Shown here in pieces: positions 19,882-31,396 of a DNA stretch of 64,000 nucleotides. Position 1 is the first letter of the stretch. Each line of letters opens with the position of its first letter. The position numbers and the translations under genes are program-made. Source of the stretch: Nothophaeocryptopus gaeumannii (lineage: Eukaryota > Ascomycota > Dothideomycetes > Mycosphaerellales > Mycosphaerellaceae); NCBI GenBank assembly GCA_031771865.1, contig JASISA010000010.1, positions 1,922,001-1,986,000 on the forward strand. Direction: 5' to 3'. The notes beneath the pieces were generated by a model. That model worked only from the letters and a program-made list of their open reading frames with translations. It was not told the DNA's origin and ran no database searches.

Positions 19882-21278
19882 CTCTTGTGAACGAGTAGGA
19901 GGGACGGTTGTAGCACTATTCTTCGCCCGCGCTTCGACATTGTAGTCCCAATGAGCAGTTCTATTCTGCTGGCAGATGTGGTTTGTAGATAGTATTTTGT
20001 AGTGTTCGATTAAGCGGGCTTCGGGGAGCTGGATATATTGGCAGACAGAGATGTGTTATGCGTTTCCCTTTCGCTTCGAGCATTCATCTTCGGCGTACGG
20101 ATTACTTGCCTACCAGGTCGTCTCCAGTAGCAGGACGTTCTCTTAGACGTGGACAGCAATCACTGGAGCCTCATCTCCGATCTATTGTGTGTGATTCTTG
20201 AATGTCTGTTTTTGCAAATCCAACTACATGGACGGGTTTGACGATGACGCCGGATGAGTTATAGCGTCTTCACGATGTGCGTCGTCTTCGGTATAGACTC
20301 CTTGAACGAAGGAACGGACAATGAGGCTGATAAACTCTCCTAACCCATTTGAGTCTTCAGAAACATTCACATGTTTGTCTTGCACTCGGTGTGTAAAAGA
20401 AAACGCGAAGTGCAACCTCGGCGACACGGCGCTCTTGTAGTCGGCAATATGAGCGTGTTCGGCGTCTCCTTCACAAACTGCTGTGCCTCCCTAACACCTC
20501 CGTCTCTGCAGCCGAACAACATCCGCGGCCAGATCGTTACAAGGATAGGAAGTTTCAATGAACGTGACGCACCAAAATTACGAACGCATTCGTATAGAGA
20601 AAAATATGCAGTCAAATGGTGTTTTTGGTGGGTTGGTGTTGTTGATATGCTATATCGCAGATCTGCGCGAAGTCGGGATAGCGCGTGTGACGGAAGTCGG
20701 GCCCCGGGCTAAACATTTAGCCTCGCGCACGTACGGTTCTGACAGTGGGGGGCGCCAAGTTTCACATGGGTTGTTTGATGGGACGGAAATTCTACGCGGA
20801 TGGGTGCTGTGAAAGTAGAGACCGTGATCGGAGAAGGGACAGTAATGTTGCAATTGATTGCTTCAGATATCCTGGCCACGAAGGCGATGACATGGCTTCC
20901 ATTCCTGGATGGTTGCGTCTAACGCAAAGATCATGATACACGAGCATCATGTTCGCATTCCTGCGAGTACCCTGAACCTCCTCAGTGCGAATCGCTCTCC
21001 ATTGCGAGAACGGGCGTGCCTCATATGCCTTCATTGACAATGCTGGTAGCTGGCGGATGGCTCCTGCAAGGCCCCTTCGACACATCCTACAAGCGTGTTC
21101 ATCCTCATTCGCATGTTCTTATACGCGGCGCAATTTGAAGTGGGACTTCGGCCAACAAGTGACTAAGTCCTTCCCAGCTCTGTCGCCTTCATAGCGGTCC
21201 CTCATTTCGTCCCGCAGTCATTTTTCAGAGCATGTGCTCTGCATTCGAAATTGTTTGGCGTCAAGAATCGTAGGTGCT
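19882..21278. other. Intergenic region, no supported gene
   Basis: About 1.4 kb between the convergent ends of the J-like gene and the BUD20-like gene. Frames of up to 113 codons occur on both strands without domain signal. No tRNA-like or repetitive structure was recognised. Confidence 0.45.
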
Positions 21279-21641
21279 TCAACGTATATCCTCATCCGTG
21301 ACATCCTCCATTTCCTCCTCGAAGATCTTCTTGTCGGTGTCCGTAGTAAGACCAATGGCGGCTTCTGCTTCCTTCTGGCTGTAAGGCTCCTCCTTCAACT
21401 GGCGCACCCGTCTCTTATGCGGCTTGCCCTTCTCATGCGCCTTGAAATTCGACTCGGATTCAAACCATTTCGCGCACTCGGTGCAGTAGAAATCGCCGAA
21501 GCCAGGCAGATCTTCCAAAGCCTTGGTATCCTTGTACTTTTGAAGATGCTTTGCTGACGTCTTGTCGGCGTGTATCTGGTCCAAATCGCGAGTATAGCGT
21601 CTGGTCTTCTTTTTTGACTTTTCTCCTCTGATGGCAGGCAT
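21279..21641 (-). CDS. BUD20: BUD20/ZNF593-like C2H2 zinc-finger ribosome-biogenesis protein
   Basis: A 120-residue basic protein with a lysine-rich start (GEKSKKKTRRYTRDLDQIHA), the family segment LEDLPGFGDFYCTECAKWFE, and a single C2H2-type finger (Cys53, Cys56, His69, His75; ending KAHEKGKPHKRRVRQLKEEP), followed by the acidic tail EEEMEDVTDEDI. Yeast Bud20 is a shuttling pre-60S export factor, so a role in large-subunit maturation and export is expected. I start at the Met at 21641 (MPAIRGEKSK); the frame is open a little further upstream. It is divergent from the aconitase gene. Confidence 0.92.
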   Translation of the reverse strand: MPAIRGEKSKKKTRRYTRDLDQIHADKTSAKHLQKYKDTKALEDLPGFGDFYCTECAKWFESESNFKAHEKGKPHKRRVRQLKEEPYSQKEAEAAIGLTTDTDKKIFEEEMEDVTDEDIR

Positions 21642-21919
21642 AGTGTCCCTCGCGGGTACTGAGCCCTCGCCGAGGTCGGTAGACAAAGAAGCTGAGGTAG
21701 CTGCTTCTGGCGTGGGTATATGACTGTTTGGCTTCGCGATATGGTCTGCAGACTACATGCAGGTGCAACTAATTTCGAGGTCTGGGTTCTGGAATAGGCC
21801 GGAGCGCTGTGCGATGTCGGGTGGCCGGCATCCAGCGGCGCGAAAAGCAAATTCTGCCACACGCCAGATCGTTCCTTCCCTCGGCTAACGTTACTACGGA
21901 CACGCCCGCCACCGAGCGA

Positions 21920-21924
21920 CCAAT
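21920..21924 (+). promoter_or_regulatory. CCAAT box in the BUD20-ACO1 intergenic region
   Basis: The context GACCAATCA matches the fungal CCAAT-binding complex consensus RRCCAATCA. It lies 172 bp before the aconitase ATG and 279 bp before the BUD20 ATG. In Aspergillus the CCAAT complex with HapX controls iron-using genes including aconitase; that this site does so here is inference. Confidence 0.45.
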
Positions 21925-22095
21925 CAATGTCATAGCTTAATCAGAACGTCCACCAGCTAGTCGACCTTCTCTTTCTACATGCCTCTCTCCTCTCGACCAC
22001 TACCTCAATAGCCCAAAAGGTCGTCTGTTGGACCTTTACTACACTCTCCTCTCACATCCAATAGTCCAAAATCAGCAGATTGGACGTACTCCAGG

Positions 22096-25059
22096 ATGTT
22101 GTCGGCTAGAATAGCAGCGCGCCAGCTGGTATGTTTCCTTCTGATAGCTTGATAGCTCCTCTCAGCTCTGCAAACGTCCATTGGTATGCGGAACAAGCTG
22201 CTAACTATGCTTCACTATAGCCCCGGCTGGGCATGCGCTCCTATGCCACCATCGAGAAGTCGGCTCTCACCCAGAAGGTCGAGATGACCAACTGGGAAAA
22301 GGGCCACTACGTTCCGTACGCCAAGATGAACGAAACGCTCAACATCGTCCGAGGCCGGTTAAACAGGCCGCTCACATACGCCGAGAAGATCCTCTACTCC
22401 CATCTCGAAGATCCGCATGGACAGGACATTGAGCGCGGCAAGAGTTATCTCAGACTGCGACCAGACAGAGTAGCATGCCAGGATGCCACTGCCCAAATGG
22501 CTATCCTCCAATTCATGAGCTCTGGTATGGATGCTGTCGCTACACCCTCCACCGTGCACTGTGACCACTTGATTGAGGCACAGATTGGTGGTGAGAAGGA
22601 TCTGGAGCGCGCATACTCGATCAACAAGGAGGTTTACGACTTTTTGAGCACATCTTGCGCCAAGTATAACATTGGTTTCTGGAAGCCCGGATCTGGTATC
22701 ATTCATCAGATTGTTTTGGTCATTATTGCAGATCCACAGAGAATCTGTGCAGCAGCTGATAGTTTATAGGAAAACTACGCCTTCCCTGGTGGACTCATGA
22801 TCGGCACGGATTCCCACACGCCAAACGCTGGTGGTCTCGGTATGGCAGCCATCGGCGTCGGTGGAGCTGATGCCGTCGATGTTATGGCCAACCTGCCCTG
22901 GGAGCTTAAGGCACCCAAGATCATCGGTGTCAAACTTACCGGAAAGTTGAGCGGATGGACTTCACCAAAGGGTAAGCTTGCTCTGAGCTTTCTGATAGCT
23001 TCGGGGTTTCATCGGGCGAACTTTGCTAACGTAAACAAGATATCATTTGCAAGGTCGCAGGCATTCTCACTGTCAAGGGAGGAACTGGTGAGTTACCCAA
23101 GGAGCTGAAGCAGTAATTCGAAACATTCGCTAACGCTGGAGCCAGGTGCGATCGTTGAATACCATGGCCCAGGTACCGAGTCCATCTCTTGCACTGGCAT
23201 GGCCACGATCTGGTAGGCTCTCCCATTTACTCCAATGTCATATCTCATACTAATGCTTGATCTAGCAACATGGGTGCTGAAATCGGTGCCACAACCTCGC
23301 TCTTCCCTTTCAACGACCGCATGTACGACTACCTCGCTGCCACCAAAAGAGCTCACATCGGTGACTTCTCCCGCGCATACGCCTCCGAACTCCGCGAAGA
23401 CTCCGGCGCCGAATACGACGAGCTCATCGAGCTCAATCTCAGCGAGCTTGAGCCACAAATCAACGGACCTTTCACTCCCGATCTTGCCACTCCTCTCAGC
23501 AAGTTCAAGGATGCAGTCAAGGAGAACAAGTGGCCGCAAGAGCTGAAGGTCGGGTTGATCGGTTCCTGCACAAACTCCTCGTACGAGGATATGAGCCGTG
23601 CCGCGTCAATCGCTCAAGATGCCCTCGACCACGGTATCAAGGCCAAGGCTCTGTTCACTGTCACCCCTGGTTCTGAACAGATTCGGGCCACCATTGAACG
23701 GTTCGCCCGTCACTGCCCCTCTCATAGTGCTATAGTCCTGACATTATTACAGTGACGGCCAGTTGAAGACCTTGGAAGAGTTCGGCGGTCTCGTCCTCGC
23801 TAACGCATGCGGACCTTGCATTGGTCAATGGGACAGGTAAATCCAATTCAAGGGCAGAAGCTGGCCAATATGTGAAGGCGGTGCTAACTCTCTTGTACAG
23901 ACGCGACGTCAAGAAGGGCGAGGCCAACTCCATCGTCTGCTCTTACAACCGTAACTTCACTGGACGTAACGATGCCAACCCAGCCACGCACTCCTTCGTC
24001 ACTTCGCCGGACATCGTCGTCGCTCTGACCCTCGCCGGAGATCTTGCCTTCAACCCCATTACCGATACCCTCAAGGATAAGGATGGAAACGACTTCAAGC
24101 TGAAGGAGCCATCCGGTGACGGTCTGCCTACAAACGGGTAAGGAACCAAAGGCTGGAAAGCATCCAATCTCTGAGACATAAGCTGATCTTCCATCCTTTG
24201 CTTTGCAGATACGATCCCGGTATGGACACATACCAGGCACCGCCTGCTGATCGCACGACCGTCTCGGTTGCTGTCTCTCCTACTTCGGATCGTCTTCAGA
24301 TTCTGGAGCCGTTTGAGCCATGGGGTAAGTCATTCAAAGTCTGATTGCATTTAACACTTCCGCTGACCCTCGTCCAGATGGCAAAGATGCCAAGAATGTC
24401 CCGATTCTCATTAAGGCCCAGGGCAAGGTAAGCTACATCTATGCCACTGTTTCTCTTGACTTCCGCTGACGGAGTTCCTCCAACCGACTACAACCGACCA
24501 CATCTCCATGGCCGGCCCTTGGCTGAAGTACCGTGGACACTTGGACAACATCTCTAACAACCTGCTCATCGGTGCCATCAACAGTGCAAACGGCGAGGCC
24601 AACAAGGTTCAGAACCAGGAGACCGGCGATTGGGACGCTGTTCCAGCGACTGCCCGTCAATACAAGAAAGATGGTGTCAAGTGGGTCGTCATTGGTGACT
24701 GGAACTACGGCGAGGGTTCTTCCCGTGAACACGCTGCGCTCGAGCCAAGACATCTTGGCGGTCTTGCTATCATTACTCGCTCTTTCGCCCGTATCCACGA
24801 GACCAACTTGAAGAAGCAGGGTATGCTTCCGCTCACCTTCCAGAATCCAGAGGATTACGACAAGATTGGACCAAACGACCGCGTTGACCTCCAGCTTACC
24901 GACATTGCTGTTGGCAAGCCCGTGAAGATGGCTGTGCACCCAGCTGATGGCGGAAAGGCCTTTGACGTTACCCTTGTGCACACATACAATGAGCCACAAC
25001 TCGAGTGGTTCAAGAACGGCTCTGCGTTGAACACAATGGCAAAGCACGCCAAGCAATAA
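22096..25059 (+). CDS. ACO1: Aconitate hydratase, mitochondrial
   Basis: Converts citrate to isocitrate in the TCA cycle with a [4Fe-4S] cluster, in the mitochondrial matrix. I assemble 11 exons: 22096-22128, 22221-22718, 22770-22971, 23040-23087, 23146-23212, 23266-23700, 23753-23836, 23901-24137, 24209-24324, 24378-24427, 24475-25059, giving 784 residues, the usual length. Exon 1 plus the start of exon 2 encode a presequence (MLSARIAARQL|PRLGMRSYA). Cluster cysteines are visible in GLIGSCTNSSYEDM and ANACGPCIGQWD; other hallmarks are MIGTDSHTPNAGGLGM, SYNRNFTGRND and NYGEGSSREHAALEPRHLGG. Two junctions are odd: intron 2 needs a GTCATT donor, and the last acceptor inserts four residues (FLQP) into an otherwise invariant stretch. 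A CCAAT box lies upstream. Confidence 0.95.
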
Positions 25060-25691
25060 ACGCTGGTCGCAGAAGTTGGAGCAGAAGGAACGAGAGGGAA
25101 CTATACCAGGAACGAGAGAAACGACTTTCGGTCCCGTCGCGATGAAATGCAGGACGGGCATTCGTCGCCGCATGCGCCGGTGGAGGCTCCCCAGTGAGCT
25201 GGCGCTCTTCGAATACGCGACGAAATTGTAGCATTGTGCATACTTGTCATGTCTGTTTTGGGCGTGTTTGATGGCTCGGCGGGGGTTATGTATTCTGACA
25301 ATACTTCGAACATCACCTATGTCCACTTTTCTTATGCTTCTTTGGTGACATCTATTTGAATGTTCTTCGAACGGCGGTCGACCAGGAGCGGATGGCATAC
25401 GAGTGTGAGTTGAAAAGCTAGTGGGTGAAGAGATGATAGGCCCCAGCGCCTCTCCACGAGGCAACGAAATTCTGTGCTAATGGCGTTGTGCTCGATATAC
25501 TTCGAAGAATGCACATGGAGGAGAGGCACGGTTGGCAGCGCTGAGTATGTGGATGCCTCAGGCCGTAAAACATGCGTGTGTGGGTGAAGCCGTGCCAAGA
25601 GCGCTAGAATTTCGCACCTCCTTCCAGTTTGTCCACGGCACTTGCAGGAAGAGACAGAACCTCGAAGCACGTTCGCAACAACATCGTCGCC
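25060..25691. other. Intergenic region between aconitase and eL29
   Basis: About 630 bp holding the aconitase 3' UTR and the eL29 promoter. Minus-strand frames here have no domain signal. Confidence 0.5.
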
Positions 25692-26147
25692 ATGGCCAGT
25701 ATGTTTCACGGTTCAATGATAAGAAGGTGCTGGATACTGACATCGGCGCGCACAGAATCAAAGAACTCGTCTCAGCACAACCAGGCCAAGAAGAATCACA
25801 AGAACGGGTACGAAATCACCGACCGCACGCTGCCTCCCTTCGCCCTTTCGAGACTACGACCAGGATGGAGAAATGAAATGCAGAGTGCACGGGAATAGCA
25901 CAAGAGCAGAATTGCTGACGAATGATGTTGAACAGTATCAAGAAGCCAAAGACCAACCGATACCCTTCGCTCAAGGGAACCGACCCTAAATTCCGAAGAA
26001 ACCACAGACATGCGCTGCACGGTACCATGAAGGCATTGGTGCGTACCATCCCCTTCAAGAGATGAGCGAGTAATACGCGGCGAGAGGGGCCAAGACTGAC
26101 ATCCGATACAGAAGGAGGTCAAGGAGGGCAAGCGTGATGCGGCATAG
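25692..26147 (+). CDS. RPL29: 60S ribosomal protein eL29 (L29)
   Basis: A tiny, very basic large-subunit protein encoded in four exons: 25692-25698 (7 nt, ATGGCCA), 25756-25807, 25936-26038 and 26112-26147, giving 65 residues. The spliced product begins MAKSKNSSQHNQAKKNHKNG, continues IKKPKTNRYPSLKGTDPKFR and RNHRHALHGTMKAL, and ends KEVKEGKRDAA, which matches eL29 along its whole length. Introns are 57, 128 and 73 nt with GTATGT, GTACGA and GTGCGT donors. No single continuous frame shows the protein, so automatic annotation can easily miss it. The small first exon (only the start codon, one codon and a base) is common in ribosomal-protein genes. Confidence 0.95.
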
Positions 26148-27120
26148 ACATCTTCAGCTGGACGATGCTGCTTCTTGATTCTGCTGCACTACGCTACCTC
26201 GGTACGGAAACCTGGAGCATTGAACAGGTTTGATGACGACTTCATTGAGCATACCCAACGCATGGCGCAAATGAGGGATGGTGATTGCTCTTTTGGGTGG
26301 ATTCCCTGAACACGGACTGGGTGTAGCTGGAATGGCATGCCTGAACTGACTCCCATCTCCCATCACCTCAGTCACTTTGGTCTTCCGAACCGAGTTTAGC
26401 GCTTCTATCGCATTGTCTCGACCCATACTTTTCAAGGAGGTCTGCTTCTGGCGTTCCTCCTTCACAGAACAAAACACGGCATATGTGTGTACAACGCCTA
26501 GCGAATTTTCATGCAACGGTGTTGAAGGGTTTTCCAACGTGCCAAGATCGATCGCTCTTTCCGGGGCTTGCCATCTCATTACCAAACACGGCCGCCATTT
26601 TGCTCGGTTGGTGGTTGTGCATGAAGAGCTGGCGACAGACTCCTTATGAGCTTTACTTTCGTTAGTCTATGGTAAGTAGTCTTTAGAAACGACTTGCTGT
26701 CCGATGGAGTCTGCTTCATCTCCCTTTCTCGCGGCAAAGAGTTGACTATGTCAAGCGTTGCAGTGAAAGCGGATTGCCATTCCTTTCGAATTGCAACACG
26801 TGCATACTGCAGTCGTGATTGCTATACTGTAAGCCAACGCGAAGCATTTCTCGCCGAGCGATGCAACGCGCAACATGAAGAGCATAGAGACCATGCGGTG
26901 CGAGTAAGTCTCCCGTTCCTGCCTTCGATGTGCCTTGAGCGCCGTTTGCATCTCGCTCTTTCCTTCACTCACACTGCAGGCACGCTAGCGCCAACAGCCG
27001 CTCCCGAAATCCAAACGTCACCTTCTCTTCGCAAGTCTTGTCAAACCCCATGCCCTTGAGGCTGCCTCCGCCGCCTTCTAGTTGTTTTGAGCTGTCGAGA
27101 GAAGCCGATTTGGCTTCAAC
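26148..27120. other. Intergenic region, no supported gene
   Basis: About 1 kb. A 143-codon minus-strand frame (26154-26585) has no domain and no signal peptide. The region probably holds the eL29 3' UTR and the next promoter. Confidence 0.45.
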
Positions 27121-29052
27121 ATGGCGGATAACAACCAGATCAATCAATGGCGGCGCATGATCCAGCCTGCTCGATCGAAGACACCACACACGCCACTGGA
27201 AGTCGAGGATACCGAAGATTACTTCGCCCCTCCCACGCCGAGACGCAAACTGAAGCCAAAGATTTCATCTTACTTTAATCACACCGCGAAGCCATCGATC
27301 ACAGAGGAGCCGAATCAGCCGACAATCGTAACTGCCACTCCGCCTGCACTTGCCTCAGAGCTCCCATCATGGCCTCATGACCAGCTGTATCCGGACCCAA
27401 AGGCAGAAGATGTAATGGATTCGGTAATGTGCAGACTCATGGCAGATCCCTATACTCAGCTTGACACACATCACAACTCTTCTTTGATGCTGATCTTCGA
27501 GAGCTACCTGAAGCTCAAAGACGAGAAAGAGCAGCTGCAGCATCGCCTTGATGAAGAGGTCGCGATGACCCAAGCAGTGATCGCGAAGCACAACCGTTCT
27601 GAGAAAGACTCGGAGGACGAGAAGCAGGACTACAAAGATGAAGTCAAGCGGCTGGAGGTGCTTCTCGCAAGAGCAAGCAAGCGCGGTGTTGCGGAAGTCA
27701 CTCTCGCTAGACAGGACAGCAAGCTCCACGGCCGGAAGTTGACTGGCGTCCGCAAGAAGGAGACCATCTTCGAATTTCTAGAGAACACGACACGGTTCGA
27801 GGATACGACCTGGAGCAGCCAGCGTGGTAAGTACCTACAGCATATCTTAGCTAGCCAGATGCACTGTTGATCTAGGCCGCAGCCACCATGAAGCCGTTGT
27901 TGCAGTCACCCTCCGATAAGGACAAGCAGGCATCGCAGAAGCTCGCTCAGAAGAAGTCGATGACCAACATCCATGCCGACCTTCCCTTTGGCACGCCGCC
28001 AAGAGATGACCGTTTTTCATTGACAGAAGCATCGTTGCTCGAGCAGCAGACCAGAAAGATGGGCAGAAAGCGCGCTGTCACGTCGTCTACCGTGAGTAGT
28101 GTCAACCTCCCGATCTGAGCGTGCTCATGACATGCGTTGAACCTATGCTCCGTGCTCTTGATGAAGGCCTCTGACCTCTCCTTAGATCTCAGATGAGACC
28201 TTCTCATCCTTCAGCTGCGAAGGAGACTTGCTGCCGGACGAACATGTGCAGGCGGTGCTGCGAAAGCGAACATCATCTCTCAAGCCTTCTCAAGACAATC
28301 CCACTATTGCGAAGAACAAGACAGTCATATCAAAGGCATCTGGCTTTTTCCAGAAGTTCCTCACCGTCGACGGTGGAGCCAGCGCGACGGCTCCATCCAG
28401 GAGGTTCTCCTTTGAGCCCGGCGACGACATCGCTAATTCGTCTTCGCCCATCGTCCAACCGCGCAGCATGGATCGGATACTGAGGAAGAGTGCATCTGCT
28501 GCGATGCTGCGTGGGCGCGGCCAAGCACCAGTACCAGAGCGATCACTTTCACCAATCGCCCACAGTCCGCCTCCAGGAGACGGTCGACCTCCTTCACGAA
28601 TACCTACCCCCGTCTTCAGCTGCGGCTCCAGGCCCAGACAGGAGCGAGAAGACTCCGCGGCAAGCTTGATCACAGCCTTCAGGACTGGCGAAGGGTCTCG
28701 CCGAAGCAATTCCTTGAATGGCTCTCTGTACAGCTCATCCAGCCGCGCCGATCTTTTCAAGTCGCCACAGGGTTCCTCAACCGAGCATAGCTTCCTTTCT
28801 GTCTCGAGAGTAGACAGCAGCAACCGCCTCGTAGGTCATACGAACGCTCTCCGTGGAGTCGAGTTCTACCCAGCTGCTGCGGAAGCGACGAGCGAGATGG
28901 GCAGTGAGCCGCGAGTCCATTGGAAGCGACCAAGTACAGTTCGCAGCGACTTCAGCGCATACTCAAACTCGTCCGACATGAACAAGCTGCGCCTGCAGGA
29001 GAATATCCCACCAATTGACTCGACTACGAACGCGTCAGACGGTTCGACTTGA
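27121..29052 (+). CDS. Coiled-coil and Ser-rich protein of unknown function
   Basis: Three exons (27121-27826, 27883-28091, 28186-29052) give about 593 residues. Introns are 56 nt (GTAAGT) and 94 nt (GTGAGT). The N-terminus is disordered with a PPTPRRKLKPKISSYF stretch. Residues ~100-210 form a charged helical region with heptads (YLKLKDEKEQLQHRLDEEVA and the Lys/Glu-rich part after it), probably a coiled coil. The rest is Ser/Pro/Arg-rich and likely phosphorylated or disordered, with short islands such as ISKASGFFQKFLTVDG. There is no signal peptide or membrane segment. I do not recognise the family; it looks like an ascomycete-restricted protein. The acceptor choice at 27882 is set by frame, since nearer AG sites break it. 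Confidence 0.65.
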
Positions 29053-30705
29053 AGCAAGCACGCCATGTGTATCGACCCCATGCGTATCGACGAACGTCGG
29101 AATATTGATGAAGTGTTGTCTCGACCTGCACATCGATGAGGCTGTGAACTCTGTTCGTTCGTTGTTTCCGCCACTCGTCTAGACAGCAACCGCATTAGCC
29201 TTGGGAGGCAGGGCCAATTGGCTCTGTCGATGCCATATGAGACGCTGGAGGCTTATCGTGACACTTGCCAAGCTGTGCAAGCTGGTATGTATTGCGACAG
29301 GTTGTGACGCTGCCTGCGAGCTAAGCTGTCATGCGGTTCAATACGGAGAATAGTCATCGCATCGTTTCTTCGCACGACTGCCGACGGTGAATAAGCTGTG
29401 TTGGCAGCACAGCAGCGGTGTGACAGACTTGGAAGTTATTCGATATCAGCAAGGATGTAGTCATTATTGACCGGGGTTGTAGACCACCGAGCGTGTTTCA
29501 TCACGGTTGATACAGGTACTGACGATGGGTACCTGGCAGTAATACTGACGCTGAGTCCACACACCTTTTTCATTTCTTTCTGCCTGACGATGCTGTCCAA
29601 CGGACCCATCAGTCCTACGGCAGTGAACGGTTGTCGCGGATGTTCGCGTATGCGAGAATGTTCCGTTGAACACACTCCACACAACGGTTGCAGCTCCGGT
29701 CGAGGTCGAAAAGACGTTTTTGGCGTTCGGTTCGTGGTTGGAAGATGCCGCCATCAACACCGGAACAGCAACGCCGGTGCCTCAACGGATCCGCCATCCA
29801 CTGTAGCCGGTGACGTGCACCGGCGCACATGGTGTGGCTTTTTCAGCGCCTCATGGACATCGTCGGGCAAGCACAGGAAGATTCTGTCATTTGAAGATCT
29901 TCACGAGAGTTGCCGTGAGCCCTCGTGGGATCGTCGCCAGGTCAGAAGACCGTACGTGCCGTACTGCAGGACCACGTCAGCTTGGGGTGAAGATTGACAG
30001 ACCCAGAACCAGACAGACAACAGCGGAGGGAGAGTTCCGCGTCTAGGATGCCACAGCTTGCAGGGTGGCCGAGCTGCTGCGCCACAGCTCCTCAAGGCAC
30101 GTTTTTGTTCAGCCTTGTCTCGATGCCACCTGCGTCGGCAAAATGCTCCGAGATGCCACAGTCGATGCCACAGCGGGATCTCCAAGCAACACGCCTGACC
30201 TCTCGCATTTATGACGAGGAGGAGACGAACGGCTTGTGCTTTTGCGGCAGTGACTTATGCGTACCACCAGAGACGTCTGAGCGCGCAGAGCCAGAGGAAG
30301 TGTCCAGAATGGCCCCACTGACTGTTACCTGCGATCGACGATGCCCGTACGAAATCTACGACTGCGAAAGCATCAGTGGATAATTTTACAACATGAGCGC
30401 TTTGTCTCGGCTGCGGATAGAGATGAGGCTTGTAAGTTTCGTTTAACGGAGATGACTGCGATAGCAGAGGTGCTCCTTCCATGTCTTCCATCTCCCAATG
30501 TGCGAGCGGGCAGGCGGCGTACCGCATGTCGATATCCAGTCACGCGCGCATCCGCTCCCACGAGGTGAGGTGAGAGAGCCGTTGGTAGGATCTCCGGAGG
30601 ATGCCTTCGTTCGAGCCTGAGGTTGCCATGGCGCAACGCTTGGAACAAGCCTTACGCCGTACACACCGTACAACTCGGCTAAAATGGTAGAAACGTACCC
30701 TCAGG
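29053..30705. other. Gene-poor region, first part
   Basis: About 1.65 kb with many short frames on both strands and no domain. A plus-strand frame at 29467-29997 (176 codons) and shorter overlapping frames show no consistent coding signal. It may be regulatory or decayed sequence. Confidence 0.35.
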
Positions 30706-30770
30706 CAGTGTTGGGCATAGTAATATTGGATAGTAAATAGTATAAAATATGAGTTTACCTTTGATATCGG
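30706..30770. repeat. CAGTGTTGGGCA motif followed by AT-rich tract (possible MITE end, copy 1)
   Basis: CAGTGTTGGGCA at 30706-30717 is followed by an AT-rich stretch containing ATAGTAAATAGTA. The same 12-mer followed by a similar stretch (ATAGTGAATAGTA) occurs at 38841. hAT-type elements often have terminal inverted repeats beginning CAG and rich in G, so this may be one end of a degenerate non-autonomous element. No matching opposite end (TGCCCAACACTG) was found. Confidence 0.35.
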
Positions 30771-31371
30771 TAACTTCTGCTCTCTGGCAAATTGCTTCTG
30801 CCATCACAGTGTCATGACATATTGAATTGATGTGGTGTGAAGCTTTACGATAAACACGTAACTTACTTTACAAGGTCGGTGGCGTGTGTAAGAAATTGCC
30901 TTTTGTCATGACGGTGCTCTACGATGTAGGCTCAACCGGCTTTGGAGGAGGAGGTTGAAGGGAGGAAGTGTAGAGTTTTTATCATCATGTTTCTTTTCCA
31001 TTGGTTCTTAGAGATGCTAGTCTGATAGGAGCATATACAAGTCCCTTATGTATGGGCTTTTTGCTCACTCAAGTCGCGTGATGTAGGAGGACACTGGGTG
31101 GCGGTAATGAGATATAAGCATGTAGGGCAATCTTGTTGTTCTCGTCCTGCCGTGTCATGACGACAGCTGGAGGCGTGAAGTGATTGTTCATTTGCTCCAT
31201 TATTCGTCTTGCACTCGCGAGATTCAACATCATTAGCCGAAGGGAATCGGGCGTTGGATGTCGTGCATGGGCGCTGCGAGTCACTCATACCTTCGTGCCT
31301 TGTGTGTGATGATGCTCATCATACCGAACAGCAGACGTATGCTCGGTTTGACTTCAAGCTATAGAGAAAAT
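30771..31371. other. Gene-poor region, second part
   Basis: About 600 bp, locally AT-rich, with no supported gene. Confidence 0.35.
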
Positions 31372-31396
31372 GAGTCGTTGAGAAACTCAACGACTC
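31372..31396. repeat. Perfect 11-bp hairpin
   Basis: GAGTCGTTGAG (31372-31382), a three-base AAA loop, then CTCAACGACTC (31386-31396). The flanks GAAA and TTTC can extend the stem with a one-base bulge. It lies in the gene-poor stretch and is not attached to a recognised gene. It could be a small RNA structure or chance. Confidence 0.5.

Noticed and set aside
24439..25464. 341-codon minus-strand frame
   Set aside because: Lies opposite the last aconitase exon, whose identity is certain.
26154..26585. 143-codon minus-strand frame beside eL29
   Set aside because: Chance-length frame with no signal peptide or domain.
29467..29997. 176-codon plus-strand frame
   Set aside because: Length is borderline for chance, an opposite-strand frame overlaps, and no domain or splice partner was found.
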